Origin: Phocoena phocoena
Lineage: Eukaryota; Chordata; Mammalia; Artiodactyla; Phocoenidae
Direction of reading: 5' to 3'
Length of the DNA: 64,000 nt
Assembly (NCBI RefSeq): GCF_963924675.1
Contig: NC_089220.1
Location: forward strand, 57,918,639 to 57,982,638
Part shown: positions 61,889-64,000 of the stretch, in pieces
Layout: each line of letters starts with the position of its first letter
Position numbering within the stretch: position 1 is the first letter of the stretch
Made by a program: the position numbers and the translations under genes
Notes under the pieces: generated by a model
Databases searched by the model: none
What the model was told of the DNA's origin: nothing
The model's input: only the letters and a program-made list of their open reading frames with translations

Positions 61889-62043
61889 CAGTCTTCTCAA
61901 ATTTTAATGGTTATATATATCATCTTGGGGTCTGGTTAAAATACATATTCATAGTCAGTAGATATGGGATATGACCTGGGTTTTTACATTTCTTACAGGC
62001 TCTTAGGTGATACTAATGCTATAGGTCTGTGGACAACATAAGG
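61889..62043 (+). mobile_element. MER20-like hAT-Charlie DNA transposon fragment
   Basis: The order 'cagtcttctcaaattttaat', 'catcttggggtctggttaaa', 'cagtagatatgggatatgac', 'ttttacatttcttacaggct' and 'taggtgatactaatgctata' follows MER20, a 200-bp non-autonomous hAT element. The inverted repeats are worn. Some MER20 copies act as placental and uterine enhancers in other mammals, but nothing here shows that. Confidence 0.65.
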
Positions 62044-62434
62044 TTTAACAAGGATCTTATAGCATTTACAAATAATTAGGAAAGAAGCATGCTATTGGAA
62101 ATGAGACATATAGATAACCAAATATAATCAGATGAGTCAACAAATTTCAGAATGATGACCTTTTGCTAAATAAATATACCTATTTAAAATCCCCTTATAG
62201 ATTAATAATACCCAGCACAAATCTTAATAAAATATATCACAAAACAAAGAATATAATATAAAATATCTTAGAATATTAAAAAGAAAGCAAAACAAGGAAA
62301 GACCAAGGCTAAATATTCTCTCATCAGAATATATTACATGTTACCTAAGAGAATACATTTATTTTTAAATAGAAAAACTGCATATTATAAGAAAGTCAGT
62401 TATCCTCATTTAATTTATAATATTAATCCTAACC
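62044..62434. other. AT-rich sequence without recognised features
   Basis: Nothing recognisable seen. Confidence 0.35.
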
Positions 62435-62833
62435 AAAGACAGTGAGATTTTTTTAAATTGAAGTATAGTTGATTTACAAATGTTGTGTTAGTTTCAGGTA
62501 TACAGGAAAGTGATTCAGTTATATATACATAGATACTTTTTCAGATTCTTTTCCATTATAGATTATTATATGATATTGAATATAGTACCCTGTGCTAGGC
62601 AGTAGGTCCTTGTTGTTTATTTTACATATAGTAGTGTGTATATGTTAATCCCAAACGCCTAATTTATCCCTCTCTACCCTTTTCCCCTTTGGTAACCCTA
62701 GGTTTTTTTTTTTTTTTTTTTCCTATGTCTGTGATTCTATTTCTGTTTTGTAAATAAATTCATTTGTATCATTTTTTCAGATTTCACATATAAATGATAT
62801 ATGATATTTGTCTTTGTCTACAAAGTCAGTGAG
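62435..62833 (-). mobile_element. 5'-truncated LINE-1 3' end with 12-bp target-site duplication
   Basis: The body at 62447-62821 is an L1 3' UTR in minus orientation ('aaattgaagtatagttgatt', 'accctgtgctaggcagtagg', 'aataaattcatttgtatcat'). The flanks are aaagacagtgag (62435-62446) and aaagtcagtgag (62822-62833), which differ at one base. A poly-T run of about 18 at 62705-62722 lies inside. Confidence 0.88.
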
Positions 62834-63270
62834 CTTTTGATCTACTTTGAAAAGATTTAAATACCATTTGGAATAAAAAAATTAAAAAGAAGATTAATAA
62901 AGTTTACCATGCATTAAACTGTCTTTATACTGACACAGAATTAGATAAATTGAACATAAGAGAAAATCCAGAAAGAGAGGCAAATATATGCTAGAAAACA
63001 TAATAGGATAAAAATGACATAAAAATCTGCAGGTAGAAGACACATTTATTTCATAAATAATGTTACCACGAGTAATGTATAATTTATAATCACTATGCTA
63101 CATATGCCAATACAAAATACTTTATTAAACACTTACCTACAAGTAAAATTGTAATAATTAAAAAAAGTAAACTGAAAATGTATAATTCCATAAGACTTTA
63201 AGTCTTTTTAAAATGACATTTAAGAGCAGACATAAGAAAAAAATGTTAGATCTACTTCTTTTAAAAATAA
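62834..63270. other. AT-rich sequence, possibly old L1 debris
   Basis: No clear feature. Lys-rich A+T-rich sequence similar in tone to decayed L1, but not assignable. Confidence 0.3.
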
Positions 63271-63800
63271 CAGGAAAACAATAGATCTTTATGGCATAAT
63301 CACCACTGAATAAAAAGGAAAAGGCAAATGACTGATGGGAAGAATTTGCTGCAAAGGATTTATATTCTTAAATATAAAAATGTTTAATTAGCAACAGGAA
63401 ATAAACACTTTGAGAGTATAATGTATACATCATTGAGAAAATATAAGTAGATAATAAAAATTTGAAAATAATTCAAAGTTACTTCAAACTAAACAAAATG
63501 CAATGGAAAACAAACATTTTACATATTTTCCCCAAGTTAAATTGTCAGCGTTAAAAATTATTTAAGAACTCAGATTGATGAGAGTGTAGATAGGCAAGTA
63601 GCCTCAAACAACTTAGGAACTGTAAATTGGCACAATCATTCTAGAAGGAAAACAAACTAACAACATACTTAGCATTTAAAATGTGTATATAACATTTGAC
63701 ACAGCTAATCCACATCCAAAAACTGACTGCAAAGATTTGGTGGCAAGAATATTTACTGGAAATATTTATAATAGAAAAAAAATAATTTTTAAAAAATGCC
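63271..63800 (+). mobile_element. Old LINE-1 ORF2 fragment
   Basis: Plus-strand phrases 'aacaaaatgcaatggaaaac', 'gatgagagtgtagataggca', 'aactgtaaattggcacaatc' and 'acatttgacacagctaatcc' match the C-terminal third of L1 ORF2 in order. There is no surviving frame. Confidence 0.6.
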
Positions 63801-64000
63801 CCCACCAGTAGTCCAATGATTAAAATATACAAGACAGATTGTTATAGTGGAATTTTCTTCAGTGTAAAAAAAAAAAGTTGCATAGAGTAAATATGAATGG
63901 TTTCCAAACAACATGTAGACTAATGTTATATAATAGATTCAGTTTACATATTGATCCATATTCACTTATTCTGGCCAACGTCTCTTCCCCTGACAAATAC
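63801..64000. other. Unique AT-rich sequence at window end
   Basis: Nothing recognisable seen. Confidence 0.3.

Overview
This window looks like a gene-poor, AT-rich stretch of mammalian nuclear DNA, most likely from a cetacean and probably a toothed whale. The main evidence is five closely related, GC-rich, tRNA-derived SINE copies of the CHR type (about 200 bp each, with a poly-T head and a gggaagcc end as read on the + strand) and one longer CHR/ART2A-like SINE. Carnivore, primate and rodent SINE families are absent. The species call rests on recognising these repeats, not on any search.

I found no host protein-coding exon, rRNA, functional tRNA gene, CpG island or CRISPR. The longest open frames are pieces of L1 ORF1/ORF2 or their antisense shadows. 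The window is best read as a fossil record of retrotransposition.

Layout. 1-10 kb: old L1 3' end (about 960-1740), a MIR (about 4.9-5.1 kb), three short tandem duplications (4.65, 6.10 and 6.46 kb), an ERVL-type solo LTR (about 7.62 kb), a CT tract and an L1M/HAL1 ORF1 relic (about 8.2-8.9 kb). 10-24 kb: an L1 with a 5' inversion (10.06-11.4 kb), an old hAT-type DNA transposon (13.8 kb), a HAL1-like element (16.06-17.76 kb), two CHR SINEs (17.8 and 20.86 kb) and a mariner end (20.65 kb). 24-31 kb: a minus-strand L1 (23.83-27.955 kb) that keeps its 5' UTR but lacks ORF1, split by a long SINE, then a second L1 with a very short inversion (30.27-31.12 kb). 32-44 kb: LTR-like repeats, a MIR, two SINEs, an L2 3' end and two old L1 3' ends. 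44.9-46.3 kb: another L1M/HAL1 ORF1 relic. 46.48-55.40 kb: a near full-length plus-strand L1 with a complete 5' UTR, decayed ORF1 and ORF2, and two later L1 insertions nested in it, each with recognisable target-site duplications. 55.4-64 kb: a fifth SINE, a decayed L1M ORF2, a MER20, a 5'-truncated L1 3' end with its duplication, and another old L1 fragment.

These elements do not act together as a pathway. They show a layered order of insertion: L1M/HAL1, L2 and MIR first, the near full-length L1 next, and the nested L1 tails and SINEs with near-perfect duplications last. I did not find a new biological system. The most informative details are the two twin-priming-type inversions, the two nested insertions, and the 5' UTR-to-ORF2 junction near 27.1 kb.
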